A stretch of 64,000 nt of DNA from QNBT01 sp964563335 (GTDB lineage: Bacteria; Planctomycetota; Phycisphaerae; Sedimentisphaerales; Anaerohalosphaeraceae): contig CAZLWL010000003.1 of assembly GCA_964563335.1 (NCBI GenBank), positions 1 through 64,000 on the forward strand. The letters run 5' to 3'. The notes under the pieces were generated by a model. It made no database searches. It had not been told where the DNA came from and was given only the letters and a program-made list of their open reading frames with translations. Shown one piece after another: positions 35,244 through 43,677 of the stretch (its first letter is position 1; each line of letters begins with the position of its first letter). Position numbers and translations under genes: made by a program.

Positions 35244-36023
35244 TTACCAGTCTTTTTCGACTTTTTGCCAGCCGCGCCTTTGGAAAATCTGCCTCTTTTG
35301 GTTCTGGCGCTGCTCGTTGTCGAGAATCTCCTGCGCAGTTGCATCAGGAGGTTGTTCCTTTTTTTCTTCCTGTTTGGGTTCATCCTGCTCTTTGTCCTGC
35401 TCCGGCTGTGGCTGTTGTTGTGAGCCCGTTTGATTGGGATCCCGGCCTTGTTGTTGGTCTTGCTGCTGTTGCCGTTGGTCTTGTTGCTGGTCCTGTTGTT
35501 GTTTGTCCTGTTCGTCTTTTTGCTTGTTGATTTGGTCGATGATGTCTTTGATAATCAGCCGGGCGACCTCGATATTCCTTGCGGCCTTTTCATTTTCGGG
35601 GTCAATATCAAGCCTCTGCCGCCAGTAACTGATGCTGGTCTGCAAATCTTCGAGGGTCTTTTGGAGGGTTGAGTCTCTTTGTTTGAGGCCCTGCTGGAAA
35701 AAGGTGTTGCCGAGATTGTACTTTGCCTTAGCGACAAGTTTCATATCCCTGCTGTCGGCGGCGACTTCCTTATAGAGGTCTATCGCCTTGGCAAGGTCAT
35801 CGAGCCGGTAGAAGCTGTTTGCCTTGTTGAATTTGGGCTCGGTGGCCCGGGGGTTTTCGACAAGTGCCTGGTCGTATTGTGTGATGGCATCGTTGAATTT
35901 CTCGCTTGCGTACAGTCTGTTTCCCTGGCGCAGCAAATCCCGCGCGGAATCGGCGTACACTGTCTGCGTGGCGGCCAAGACCAGAAAGACTATCAAAACA
36001 ATTTCAAGTTTTCTTACGTTCAC
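35244..36023 (-). CDS. batC: BatC-like TPR protein with Gln-rich tail
   Basis: 259 residues. Signal sequence MNVRKLEIVLIVFLVLAATQ, three TPR units (about 25-130: 'LLRQGNRLYASEKFNDAITQ', 'PKFNKANSFYRLDDLAKAID', 'AKAKYNLGNTFFQQGL'), then an extremely Gln/Asp/Glu-rich disordered stretch (about 165-235) before a short conserved end. TPR plus charged tail in this position is characteristic of BatC. It overlaps batB by 20 bp. A scaffold for Bat complex assembly is the likely role (inference). Confidence 0.75.
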   Translation of the reverse strand: MNVRKLEIVLIVFLVLAATQTVYADSARDLLRQGNRLYASEKFNDAITQYDQALVENPRATEPKFNKANSFYRLDDLAKAIDLYKEVAADSRDMKLVAKAKYNLGNTFFQQGLKQRDSTLQKTLEDLQTSISYWRQRLDIDPENEKAARNIEVARLIIKDIIDQINKQKDEQDKQQQDQQQDQRQQQQDQQQGRDPNQTGSQQQPQPEQDKEQDEPKQEEKKEQPPDATAQEILDNEQRQNQKRQIFQRRGWQKVEKDW

Positions 36024-37017
36024 TTATCAAGGTCTCCCAAATGATGAGCACAATACCCAAAACGAGGAATATCTGGAATTTTTCATCGTATTGCATCATC
36101 GTTACGGATTCAAGCTCGCGTTTTTGCGCCGAGGCGATGAGCTTTTCGTAGATTTGGCCGAGGTCGAGTGTTGTGCCGGGCTTAACGGCCAGATACTTTC
36201 CGCCGTCGGTGGCATAGACGACCTGGCGGAGCATATCGCTGTTGACTTTTGACCAGACCTCCCGGCCATCGTGTTTCAGAAAGGTCTTTTCTCCGCTGGG
36301 GCCGGTAATTGGAATCCGCGAGCCGGTATCGTCATCGCCCAATCCGATAGCGATTATCCTGATGCCGGTGGTGGAGGCTTTTTCGGCGGCGTCAACGGGG
36401 AAACTGTCATGGTCGTCGCCGTCGGTAATAAGGATTATGTCTTTGTACTCGCGGCTCTGGTTGTCGAAGACCTCGGCGGTAACCTTGCGAATGGCGTCGC
36501 CGATCAATGTGCCGCCCCTGGTTGTGCTTTCAGTAGAAATATCTGCAAGTGCCATTCGGACGAAGGCATAGTCCTGAGTGAGTGGGCATTTTATGGCGCT
36601 GTTGCCGGCGAAGGTTACGATGGCGAGCCTGTCGCCTCTGAGCGTCTCCATAAGGTCGATGATGGCTATCTTGGCTCGCTCAAGGCGGTTTGGCTTGATG
36701 TCTTCGGCCAACATCGAACGGGAAGTATCGAGCAGTATCACGATGTCTCTGCCTTTTCGTTTTATCTTCTGGGCCTGAGGGTTCCATTTCGGCTCGGTGA
36801 GGGCAATGACGATAATTATGAAGGCTATGACCAGCATGAGCGATTTTACAATTTGCTTCTTGATGCTGACGCTACTGTTAATCTTTTTGAGCATGTCGAT
36901 GCTGGCCAATACCCTCAGTGCCTGGGTCTTTCGCCAGAAGCACCAGATGTATGCGGGCAGTAAAAGCCCCGGCACCATGAACAGTAACCATAACGCATTG
37001 TCATTTCCGAGATTCAT
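36004..37017 (-). CDS. batB: BatB-like von Willebrand factor A membrane protein
   Basis: 337 residues. Two membrane helices near the N-terminus (LWLLFMVPGLLLPAYIWCF and LMLVIAFIIIVIALTEPKW), a vWA domain at about 90-290, and a third helix at the C-terminus (IFLVLGIVLIIWETLI). The metal-ion adhesion site is complete: DTSRSM, the Thr in 'STTRGGTLIGDAI', and 'ITDGDD'. Forms a pair with BatA. The 287-bp gap upstream, between batA and batB, is filled by a palindromic element (37113-37222). Confidence 0.85.
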   Translation of the reverse strand: MNLGNDNALWLLFMVPGLLLPAYIWCFWRKTQALRVLASIDMLKKINSSVSIKKQIVKSLMLVIAFIIIVIALTEPKWNPQAQKIKRKGRDIVILLDTSRSMLAEDIKPNRLERAKIAIIDLMETLRGDRLAIVTFAGNSAIKCPLTQDYAFVRMALADISTESTTRGGTLIGDAIRKVTAEVFDNQSREYKDIILITDGDDHDSFPVDAAEKASTTGIRIIAIGLGDDDTGSRIPITGPSGEKTFLKHDGREVWSKVNSDMLRQVVYATDGGKYLAVKPGTTLDLGQIYEKLIASAQKRELESVTMMQYDEKFQIFLVLGIVLIIWETLISERKKT

Positions 37018-37112
37018 AACTCGCTCTCAATAAACGCAAAGTTAAAAACTCAAAGCGAAAAACCAAAGTGCAAAATTCAAAAGTTTTGCTCTGTAGAAAA
37101 GACATCAGAATT

Positions 37113-37222
37113 GTTATTCTGAACCCCGATTTATCCCCGAGGTATCGGGACACGCGGGGTGAAGAATCTCGTGTTTACGAACGAACAAGATTCTTTCCCG
37201 GCGCGCCGGGACTCAGAATGAC
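37113..37222. repeat. 110-bp palindromic element, copy between batA and batB
   Basis: Ends GTTATTCTGA and TCAGAATGAC form 10-base near-perfect inverted termini. Inside are CCCCGA...TCGGGACACGCGGGG, a GAAGAATCT / AGATTCTTT pair and the core palindrome CCCGGCGCGCCGGG. An outer AT-rich imperfect inverted repeat (about 37040-37090 against 37235-37300) encloses it. Same length as the copy at 41529-41638. Confidence 0.8.
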
Positions 37223-37304
37223 ATTTAAAAATTTTCCACAAAGCAAAAATTTTTAGTTTTGAGATGTGGTTTTTACCTTTTAACTTTAAGTTTTTAGCTC
37301 TCCT

Positions 37305-38393
37305 TCACGGTATTTTTCGAAATATTGTACAGCCGGTGAGCATTTCGCCGGCCAACAGCAGCAATGCAGCCAGTGCCCAGGGGCCGAATTGCTCGGCGTA
37401 CTGGGTGTACTGAATGGACTTAACTTCGGTTTTCTCAAGGCTGTCTATCTTTTCGACGATCTTGTGAAGGGCCTTTGCGTCGCCGGCCCTTCCGTAGAAG
37501 CCGCCTGTATTTTCTGCAATCGCCTTAAGCAGGCCTTCGTCAATGTTGTCCTGCGTCGGGACTTTGTAGGTTCCCAACATGGTTTGAATGGTCGTATAAG
37601 CCTGGGCTGAGCCGATGCCAATTGTGTAAATTTTTATGCCCCAGTCTTTAGCTAATTGGGCGGCCTCAAGGGGACTATATTGGCCGGCATTGTTGATACC
37701 ATCGGTGAGCAGGATGATTACCTTGCTCTTTATCCTGAATCCGGCTTCGTTGGCGGTGTCAGCTTGGTCGGCAAGGCCCAGGCGGGCCATTCTTTGCTCG
37801 ATTTCCTCTTCAGCTTTTTTGAGTCGTGCCGCTGCCAGCGCGAGGGCATCACCTATGGCTGTGCCGTCTTCTGCACGCATCTTCACTATCTCGGTTTGCC
37901 TGAGGAACTCGAGCAGGACATCATGGCTATGCACGAGGGGACACTTTGTGTCTGCGTATCGGGCGAAAGTAACAAGGCCGACAAGGTCGCTGCTTCGGCC
38001 GGAAAGGTCTTTTTCGTTGCCCTTGATGAACTCAGCGAGCACACCCTTGACAGTTTCCAGGCGGTTCAGCTTCTTGCCGCGATAATCCATCTCGGCCTGC
38101 ATGCTGCCCGAGCGGTCGGCAACAACTTCTATTGCTACGCCTTCGGTGGCTGTTTCGGAGATTTTGGTCCCTTTCCTCGGGCGCGCAAGGGCTATTATCA
38201 AAAGAACAAGGCAGGAAACTCTGAGCAGCTTCAAAATCGGCCTTAACCTGAGCCGCCAGGATATAAGGGCCGCCTTCATGTCCGTCAGGCTCGGAAACCT
38301 GACCGCAGCGGTACGCCTCTTTCGCCGCGTCAGGTATGCCGCGACGGGCAAAATTAAAAGCAACAACAATGCCCATGGTGAATACAGTTGCAT
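37305..38393 (-). CDS. batA: BatA-like von Willebrand factor A membrane protein
   Basis: 362 residues. N-terminal helix (PWALLLLLILPVAAYLT), a second helix ('LLRVSCLVLLIIALARP'), vWA domain about 85-320 with the site residues DRSGSM, 'EDGTAIGDALALA' and 'LTDGINNAG', and a C-terminal helix (WALAALLLLAGEMLTG). BatA and BatB are homologous partners. The residue just before the DxSxS motif is Ala-Asp-Arg rather than the usual Asp-Thr/Val, a minor variation. Directly follows the gene at 38394-39473 with no gap. Confidence 0.87.
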   Translation of the reverse strand: MQLYSPWALLLLLILPVAAYLTRRKRRTAAVRFPSLTDMKAALISWRLRLRPILKLLRVSCLVLLIIALARPRKGTKISETATEGVAIEVVADRSGSMQAEMDYRGKKLNRLETVKGVLAEFIKGNEKDLSGRSSDLVGLVTFARYADTKCPLVHSHDVLLEFLRQTEIVKMRAEDGTAIGDALALAAARLKKAEEEIEQRMARLGLADQADTANEAGFRIKSKVIILLTDGINNAGQYSPLEAAQLAKDWGIKIYTIGIGSAQAYTTIQTMLGTYKVPTQDNIDEGLLKAIAENTGGFYGRAGDAKALHKIVEKIDSLEKTEVKSIQYTQYAEQFGPWALAALLLLAGEMLTGCTIFRKIP

Positions 38394-39473
38394 TTAGCCA
38401 CTCACCACTTCAACAGTTTCTTGTGTTTGTATGCCGTTTGTTACGTCGATTTTTCGTTCGTCCGATTTTGTTTTTTCTATGAATTCGGTGACCAAATCGA
38501 ATGTTCGCTGAATTTGCTCATGCGCCGGACTGTGCTTAGCGAACTTTACGAGGTCGCAATGTGTCAGGAATTCTTCAAGCATTTTTTTGTCGGCCTCGCC
38601 AAAAACATCTGCAAGTGCCGGTTCAGCTAAGAATTCCTCGGTGGTTCTTTCCGGGGCCCTTAGATCGAAGCGATGCTCGATATAGTGTCGGAGAATATCG
38701 CTGATGCGTTCGTAAAACTCCTTGATTTTGCCGGCGGCGACAGGATCATCTTTGACGAGGGCCTTTAACCTTGCGTAGGCGATTTCATGGGCGGGCTTGA
38801 AGACCCTGACAAGCTCCTGAATGCGCCTTCGCCGCAGGTAGAGCCAGCAGATTATGACGGCGCCAGTGACGGCACAGCCACCCAGTGTCCAGAGCGGCCA
38901 AAATGAGGCCCGCTTCGGCATATCCACGACATCTTCAATGTCGGCTATGACAAGGTTCTCGCGGTCTTCGCCCAAGAGAGAAGTAATCTCGATGTCGATT
39001 GGCTCGGTGGCAAGGGTATATTTCTTCCCGGCGATACTATTGGCGTCGCTGAATTCAAATGTGAAAGCGGGTATCTGGTAATTGCCGGAAAGGAACGGCT
39101 CAAGCCGATACTGATAGGTGCTGACCACGTTGTTATTTTCGTCGAGCCTGTCACCTAAATTGTCCCAGTCAACGATACCGAAGTTGGTAAGCTGGGTTCC
39201 GACTTGAGGCATTTGCAGCTCGTATTTCGGGTCAATCGCGGCTTCGAGTTGGAGCAGGATGGTCTCGGCGATAGTCATCTTGTCTTTATCGAGACGAACA
39301 TGGACGGCAAGCGGCCCGCGCTCGAAGAGTTTATCAATCTTGAATTCTGATTTTGTCGTTCCCGGTGCTTTATCCTTCCGGCAACCTGCGCAAACCAACA
39401 TAAGTGCGCAAGTGATAAGCACACAAGGTACGAACAAACTTATGCTCTTATGCTCTTGTGCTCTTGCGCTCAT
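38394..39473 (-). CDS. Bat-operon membrane protein, BatD/DUF4381-like
   Basis: 359 residues. N-terminal hydrophobic segment ending LVCAGC at Cys31, close to a lipobox though position -3 is Cys rather than Leu/Val. A periplasmic beta domain follows ('AVHVRLDKDKMTIAETILLQ', 'YRLEPFLSGNYQIPAFTFEF'), then one membrane helix (about 190-210, WTLGGCAVTGAVIICWLYL) and a helical cytoplasmic domain ('AGKIKEFYERISDILRHYIE', 'APERTTEEFLAEPAL'), the arrangement of short BatD-like/DUF4381-like proteins in MoxR operons. Overlaps the next gene upstream by 4 bp. An 8-base tandem repeat (39439-39470) encodes its first residues. Confidence 0.7.
   Translation of the reverse strand: MSARAQEHKSISLFVPCVLITCALMLVCAGCRKDKAPGTTKSEFKIDKLFERGPLAVHVRLDKDKMTIAETILLQLEAAIDPKYELQMPQVGTQLTNFGIVDWDNLGDRLDENNNVVSTYQYRLEPFLSGNYQIPAFTFEFSDANSIAGKKYTLATEPIDIEITSLLGEDRENLVIADIEDVVDMPKRASFWPLWTLGGCAVTGAVIICWLYLRRRRIQELVRVFKPAHEIAYARLKALVKDDPVAAGKIKEFYERISDILRHYIEHRFDLRAPERTTEEFLAEPALADVFGEADKKMLEEFLTHCDLVKFAKHSPAHEQIQRTFDLVTEFIEKTKSDERKIDVTNGIQTQETVEVVSG
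39439..39470. repeat. Octanucleotide tandem repeat at a start codon
   Basis: Four units: CTTATGCT twice, CTTGTGCT, CTTGCGCT, immediately next to the ATG of the gene at 38394-39473. They encode its residues 2-11. Confidence 0.7.
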
Positions 39474-40561
39474 TTTTCAGTCTCGCTTGACGGCGTTAGG
39501 GCAGATGTATGGATGATAACGTTGTATTGGTCCATTATTCGCTTTATGTATTCCTGCTGGACGTCGCGGCGTTTCTGGTCCAGCAATTCCGACATTACCT
39601 GCTGCCTCACTTCGTCGAAGGTTTTTTGTCGCTGAGAGGTCCCCTCCTCTTCATTCGCCGGTTCAATATACTTGTCTTTATTTGCCGTATAATAAGTCTG
39701 GAGGTCGGTTTCGGTTATGCTGATTTTTGCGGCAAGCTCGCGGCTCATCATTTCCTGGCTGAGGACGACACGGGCGAGGTCATCAAGGAGCTTTTTGACC
39801 TGCTCCTCCTCGCTTAAGCCTTCCTTCAGGGCCTGGCGGTACAGGATTTCCTGGGCAAGCCAGCTTTGAAGAAACTGGCTCTTGGCCTGTGAGGTGCCAA
39901 ACTGCTGGAGCATTTTCTTTTTCTGCTCGCTTAACTGCTCGGCAGTCATGAACGCAGCCATCGGACTGAGCTGATTATCAATGTTGTTTTCTATTATCGC
40001 GTCCAGGTCGGCTTCGGTTATTTTTTCAGGGACTATCTCAGCGACAACTTTCGCACCTGCCTGCGGTGAGTCTTCCAGGCTGGTGCGGTCCATCAGCTCA
40101 TAGTGGAGGGCGGAGAATTTGCCGAGCTTTTCGAAACAATCCTTGATGTGGGTGTTAATCTGACCGGCTAATTCGTCGAGCTTAGCTACGCTTTCGCTGC
40201 GATAGTAGTATTCAATCGCCTCTTCGAGGTGTCCCGCCTTTTCCAGCAGTGTGCCCACCTGAAATAAGGCCTTGGCCCGGTCGATGTCGCCCAGGTTAGC
40301 GGTGGCAAGGTAATCCTGCCAGACCCTGGCTGCACGTCCGTAGAGGTTTCGCCGGGCAAGTTTAAGTGCTAACTGCTTTGTCTGCTCAGCCGAAAGCTGT
40401 GAAATTGTCGTGCTGCCGGCAGGGCTCGAAGGTGTAATTTTTCGGGTGAGGTTCAGCAACCCGAGCACAAGCAAAAGTAAAAGCAAAAAAATTGCGATTT
40501 TGCCGGCGATGGGATTTTTGGGTTTGCTTTCGGGCAGTGAGAAATCCAGCTTTTCTTTCAT
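39470..40561 (-). CDS. Membrane-anchored SurA-like chaperone lacking a PPIase domain
   Basis: 363 residues. A membrane anchor (GKIAIFLLLLLLVLGLLNL) is followed by TPR-like helices (about 60-150: 'RRNLYGRAARVWQDYLATAN', 'LFQVGTLLEKAGHLEEAIEY') and then a SurA/PrsA-type N-terminal helical domain ('EQKKKMLQQFGTSQAKSQFL', 'EILYRQALKEGLSEEEQVK', 'ISITETDLQTYYTANKDKY'). In a full parvulin chaperone a PPIase domain would sit after 'YTANKDKY'; here only about 20 residues separate that motif from the closing helix 'FDEVRQQVMSELLDQKRRD'. It should therefore bind but not isomerise clients. In the Bat operon it may help fold the periplasmic domains. Confidence 0.7.
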   Translation of the reverse strand: MKEKLDFSLPESKPKNPIAGKIAIFLLLLLLVLGLLNLTRKITPSSPAGSTTISQLSAEQTKQLALKLARRNLYGRAARVWQDYLATANLGDIDRAKALFQVGTLLEKAGHLEEAIEYYYRSESVAKLDELAGQINTHIKDCFEKLGKFSALHYELMDRTSLEDSPQAGAKVVAEIVPEKITEADLDAIIENNIDNQLSPMAAFMTAEQLSEQKKKMLQQFGTSQAKSQFLQSWLAQEILYRQALKEGLSEEEQVKKLLDDLARVVLSQEMMSRELAAKISITETDLQTYYTANKDKYIEPANEEEGTSQRQKTFDEVRQQVMSELLDQKRRDVQQEYIKRIMDQYNVIIHTSALTPSSETEK

Positions 40562-40582
40562 AATTCGGCTCTCCTTGAACGT

Positions 40583-41458
40583 TTAGTACCGGCGATGGCG
40601 CATGCGGAAAAATGCGATCAAATCCTGGAGATAGGGTTTGGCTGTGCTTATGCTTATGCAATCGACGTTAATCGACCTTAGCAGACTTTTTAGCTGGTCA
40701 AAACGGTCCGAGGTTCTGTGAGCGTATCGATTTCGGAATTTGGTGCTGGAGGTATCGACGAGGATGACTTCGCCGGTCTCGGCATCGGCGAACTCGATAA
40801 GTCCGGCCCCCGGCAGGGCGACCTCGGCACGGTCGCGGACGGAGACAGCGATTACATCGTGCCGTTTATTGAGCAGGCTCAGGGGCGTCTTGAAGTCGGT
40901 TTCGATGAAATCGGAGACAAGAAAGACCGTGGCCTTTTTGCGAGTGACCCTGGCAATATATTCAAGGGCCTGGGTAATGTTCGTTCTTCCGGGCGGCATA
41001 TTGAAATACAATAGTTCGCGAATCAGCCTTAACACGTGGCTGCTTCCTTTCTTCGGGGGGATGTAAAGCTCTATCCGGTCAGTGAAGATGAGCAGGCCAA
41101 CCTTGTCGTTGTTTTTCGCGGCCGCAAAAGACAGCACCGCACAGAACTCGGCGGCAAGCTCGTTCTTCGCCTTGTTAACCGTCCCGAAATCGCCTGAGGC
41201 GCTTAAGTCAACAGCGAAAAGCACCGTCATCTCACGCTCCTCGACGAATCGCTTGACGTAGGGTTTTCCGGTACGGGCGGTAACGTTCCAGTCGATGGAG
41301 CGAACGTCGTCGCCGGGGGTGTATTCGCGGACCTCATCGAACTGCATGCCCCTGCCCTTGAAAACACTTTCGTACTGGCCGGCAAAGCTCGCATTGACCG
41401 CGCGGGAGGTGTATATCTGAATCTGCCTGATTTTCTTGATTAGTTCTTTAGGTATCAT
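40583..41458 (-). CDS. DUF58 protein of the MoxR operon
   Basis: 291 residues, no signal peptide. Contains the DUF58 signature 'GRGMQFDEVREYTPGDDVRS' with 'IDWNVTARTGKPYVKRF', and a vWA-like fold with 'AVDLSASGDFG' as a modified metal site (DLSAS). DUF58 proteins are encoded next to MoxR ATPases and are thought to be their substrates or adaptors. It lies between moxR (274 bp upstream, separated by a palindromic element) and the SurA-like gene. Confidence 0.9.
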   Translation of the reverse strand: MIPKELIKKIRQIQIYTSRAVNASFAGQYESVFKGRGMQFDEVREYTPGDDVRSIDWNVTARTGKPYVKRFVEEREMTVLFAVDLSASGDFGTVNKAKNELAAEFCAVLSFAAAKNNDKVGLLIFTDRIELYIPPKKGSSHVLRLIRELLYFNMPPGRTNITQALEYIARVTRKKATVFLVSDFIETDFKTPLSLLNKRHDVIAVSVRDRAEVALPGAGLIEFADAETGEVILVDTSSTKFRNRYAHRTSDRFDQLKSLLRSINVDCISISTAKPYLQDLIAFFRMRHRRY

Positions 41459-41528
41459 AAGGAACTCAAAACTGAAAGCTCAAAGCGAAAAACCATAATT
41501 CACGCTTTGTAGAAAAGGTCTGAAAATT

Positions 41529-41638
41529 GTCATTCTGAACCCCGATGTATCCCCGAGGTATCGGGACACGCGGGATGAAGAATCTGGGGCGCACGAAGGA
41601 TTGTGATTCTTTCCCGGCGCGCCGGGACTCAGAATAAC
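41529..41638. repeat. 110-bp palindromic element, copy between moxR and the DUF58 gene
   Basis: Termini GTCATTCTGA and TCAGAATAAC; interior with the same order of palindromes as 37113-37222, including CCCGGCGCGCCGGG. An outer inverted repeat (CAAAGCGAAAAACCAT at about 41479-41494, with its complement ATGGTTTTTCGCTTTG at 41696-41711) encloses it, so the whole spacer 41459-41732 can fold on itself. Confidence 0.82.
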
Positions 41639-41732
41639 GCCTATAAAGTTTTTTACGAAGCAAATTCACAATTCAAAACCTTTGAGTTTTACGCTATGGT
41701 TTTTCGCTTTGCGTTTTGAATTTTCAACTTCC

Positions 41733-42722
41733 TTACGGCACTTCGATATTATCGAATATCGTCTTTATGATATCGTCGCTGGTCTTGTTCTCGGCCTCGG
41801 CTTCATAGCTGACGATGACCCTGTGGCGGAGGACATCCGGGCCTATGGTCTTAACGTCCTGGGGTGTAACGTAACCCCTTTGCTGGATAAAGGCGTTGGC
41901 CTTGGCGGCAACAGCGAGGTAAATGGTGGCACGGGGCGAGGCCCCGTAGCTTATGAAGTCTGCCAACTCGAGGCCGTATTTGTCCGGCTGGCGCGTGGCA
42001 TAAACGACATCGACGATGTAATCCTTGATCTTCTCATCAATATATATTTCGTCAACAACGCTTCTGACGTCTGCAATGTCGGCGGGACTGATGACCGCTT
42101 TTATGTCAAACTTTTTATCAGTAACGGCCATCCTGTCGAGAATCTGTCGCTCTTCCTCCTTGTTGGGATAGTCAATCTTGAGCTTCAGCATGAACCGGTC
42201 CAACTGGGCCTCAGGCAGCGGGTACGTTCCTTCCTGCTCGATGGGGTTTTGTGTGGCGAGTACGAGGAATGGGGTGGGAACGCCGAAGGTCTCCTCACCA
42301 ATTGTAACCTGCCTTTCCTGCATGGCCTCCAACAGAGCGCTTTGTACCTTTGCCGGGGCCCTGTTAATCTCGTCTGCCAATATGATATTCGCAAAGATTG
42401 GGCCTTTTCGGGTGTAAAACTGGCCGTCGGATTGGCGATATATCTGGGTGCCAATCAAATCGGCGGGCAGCAAATCAGGCGTAAACTGTATCCGCCTGAA
42501 ATCTGCATTTATCGCCCGCGACAAGATCGTTACAGCCATGGTCTTGGCAAGGCCCGGCACGCCTTCAAGGAGGATATGGCCATTGGCCAAGAGGCCGACG
42601 AGCATGCGCTCCAGCATGTAACGCTGGCCGACAATTACCTTATCGAACTCCCCAAAAAGGGCACGTACGAACTCGCTTTTTTGCTGAACCAAATTGCTGA
42701 TTTGTTTAACATCTGTCGCCAT
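41733..42722 (-). CDS. moxR: MoxR-family AAA ATPase
   Basis: 329 residues from ATG at 42722 (AAGGAGAAAG upstream); the frame's 16-residue extension was not used. Walker A GVPGLAKT at 54-61, Walker B 'ANIILADEINRAP', sensor 1 'LATQNP' and sensor 2 region 'YGASPRA' are all intact. MoxR ATPases act as chaperones for vWA-domain protein complexes. First gene of the Bat operon, consistent with that role. No promoter was clearly identified in the 290 bp upstream. Confidence 0.95.
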   Translation of the reverse strand: MATDVKQISNLVQQKSEFVRALFGEFDKVIVGQRYMLERMLVGLLANGHILLEGVPGLAKTMAVTILSRAINADFRRIQFTPDLLPADLIGTQIYRQSDGQFYTRKGPIFANIILADEINRAPAKVQSALLEAMQERQVTIGEETFGVPTPFLVLATQNPIEQEGTYPLPEAQLDRFMLKLKIDYPNKEEERQILDRMAVTDKKFDIKAVISPADIADVRSVVDEIYIDEKIKDYIVDVVYATRQPDKYGLELADFISYGASPRATIYLAVAAKANAFIQQRGYVTPQDVKTIGPDVLRHRVIVSYEAEAENKTSDDIIKTIFDNIEVP

Positions 42723-43010
42723 AAAGACTTTCTCCTTCCTAAATCTTTTGTTACTGAACGAATCCCTCAAATCCGGGCCAGACCAAATATGAGGGCTCTT
42801 GAAAATGAGTTTATTTTTTTACGCTTTATGTTTCAAAGAAGTTCATAATTATGTGCCAAAACAAGCGAAAATCAAGACTTTTTCGAGCTGGGCGTTACAG
42901 CAGTTTCTCATGCGGGCCGTTAATGCAACTGACCCAGATGCTATTATACGGGGCTGAGGCTCAAAAACGGCCAAAAAACGCATTATGACGAGTTTTTGCC
43001 AAAAAAATAC

Positions 43011-43038
43011 TTGATTATCAGACGATAATCAGTATAAT
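43011..43038 (+). promoter_or_regulatory. Promoter with a palindromic operator candidate
   Basis: TTGATT (43011-43016), 16-base spacer, perfect TATAAT (43033-43038). The inverted repeat GATTATC AGAC GATAATC (43013-43030) fills the space between the two boxes, a position typical of a repressor site. It drives the broken beta-helix gene at 43085. Confidence 0.65.
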
Positions 43039-43084
43039 AGACGGATACGAATCGGCTACAATTTGATTTTGAGGAGTGAGGGGT

Positions 43085-43598
43085 ATGCAGAGGGTGTTTG
43101 CGGTTTGGCTGTGCCTCACGCTGGGGGTCGCCTGCCGCGCGGATATTATTACAGTGGATGATGATGGACCCGCCGACTACACCACCATCCAGGCCGCCAT
43201 CGACGCGTCCAATAACGGGGATATTGTCGTGGTCTGCCCGGGCACGTACACGGGTGGGGGGTAACCGCGATATTGACTTCGCCGGCAAAGCCATCACCGT
43301 CAGAAGCACCGACCCACAAGACCAGGCCGTAGTTGCTGCCACAATTATCGACTTCGAGTATCAAGGACGCGGCTTCTATTTTGTTACCAGCGAAGGTGCC
43401 AATTCCGTTCTGGATGGTCTGACAATAACTAACGCCGGCGATGGCAGCTATAATTCGGATGCATCTTATGACAAAGAGATAGGCCGAATGGCATATTTGG
43501 GCGGCATACAGTTCTTTGATGGCAAGATTGATGATGTCAAGATATTCGAGAGGGTCTTATCCGAAGCCCAAATACTTCAACTTGCAACAGACTTCTAA
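43085..43598 (+). pseudogene. Beta-helix/LamG surface protein gene with frameshift and internal deletion
   Basis: Starts with ATG at 43085 after GAGGAG, signal peptide MQRVFAVWLCLTLGVACRA, then 'DYTTIQAAIDASNNGDIVVV' and 'CPGTYTGGG', a pectin-lyase-like beta-helix opening. At a run of six G (43256-43261) the frame is lost; one G fewer would continue directly into 'NRDIDFAGKAITVRSTDP' and 'GANSVLDGLTITNAG' in the next frame. The sequence then jumps to a LamG C-terminus ('FFDGKIDDVKIFERVLSEAQ'). So the gene is shifted once and has lost its middle. The G run could be a sequencing error, but the missing middle is not explained by that. Confidence 0.75.
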
Positions 43599-43677
43599 CG
43601 TGCAACCGAAGGCCCTGACAGTTCCACTTAGCGGGCACGCCGAGCATACAAATCCGCCAACGAAACCTTGTAGCTGA

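Noticed and set aside
35430..35600. CAG/CAA-rich stretch considered as a tandem repeat locus
   Set aside because: It encodes the Gln-rich tail of BatC and is explained by that protein's composition.
41682..42848. 388-codon plus-strand frame opposite moxR
   Set aside because: The minus strand encodes all MoxR motifs; the opposite frame has no family resemblance.
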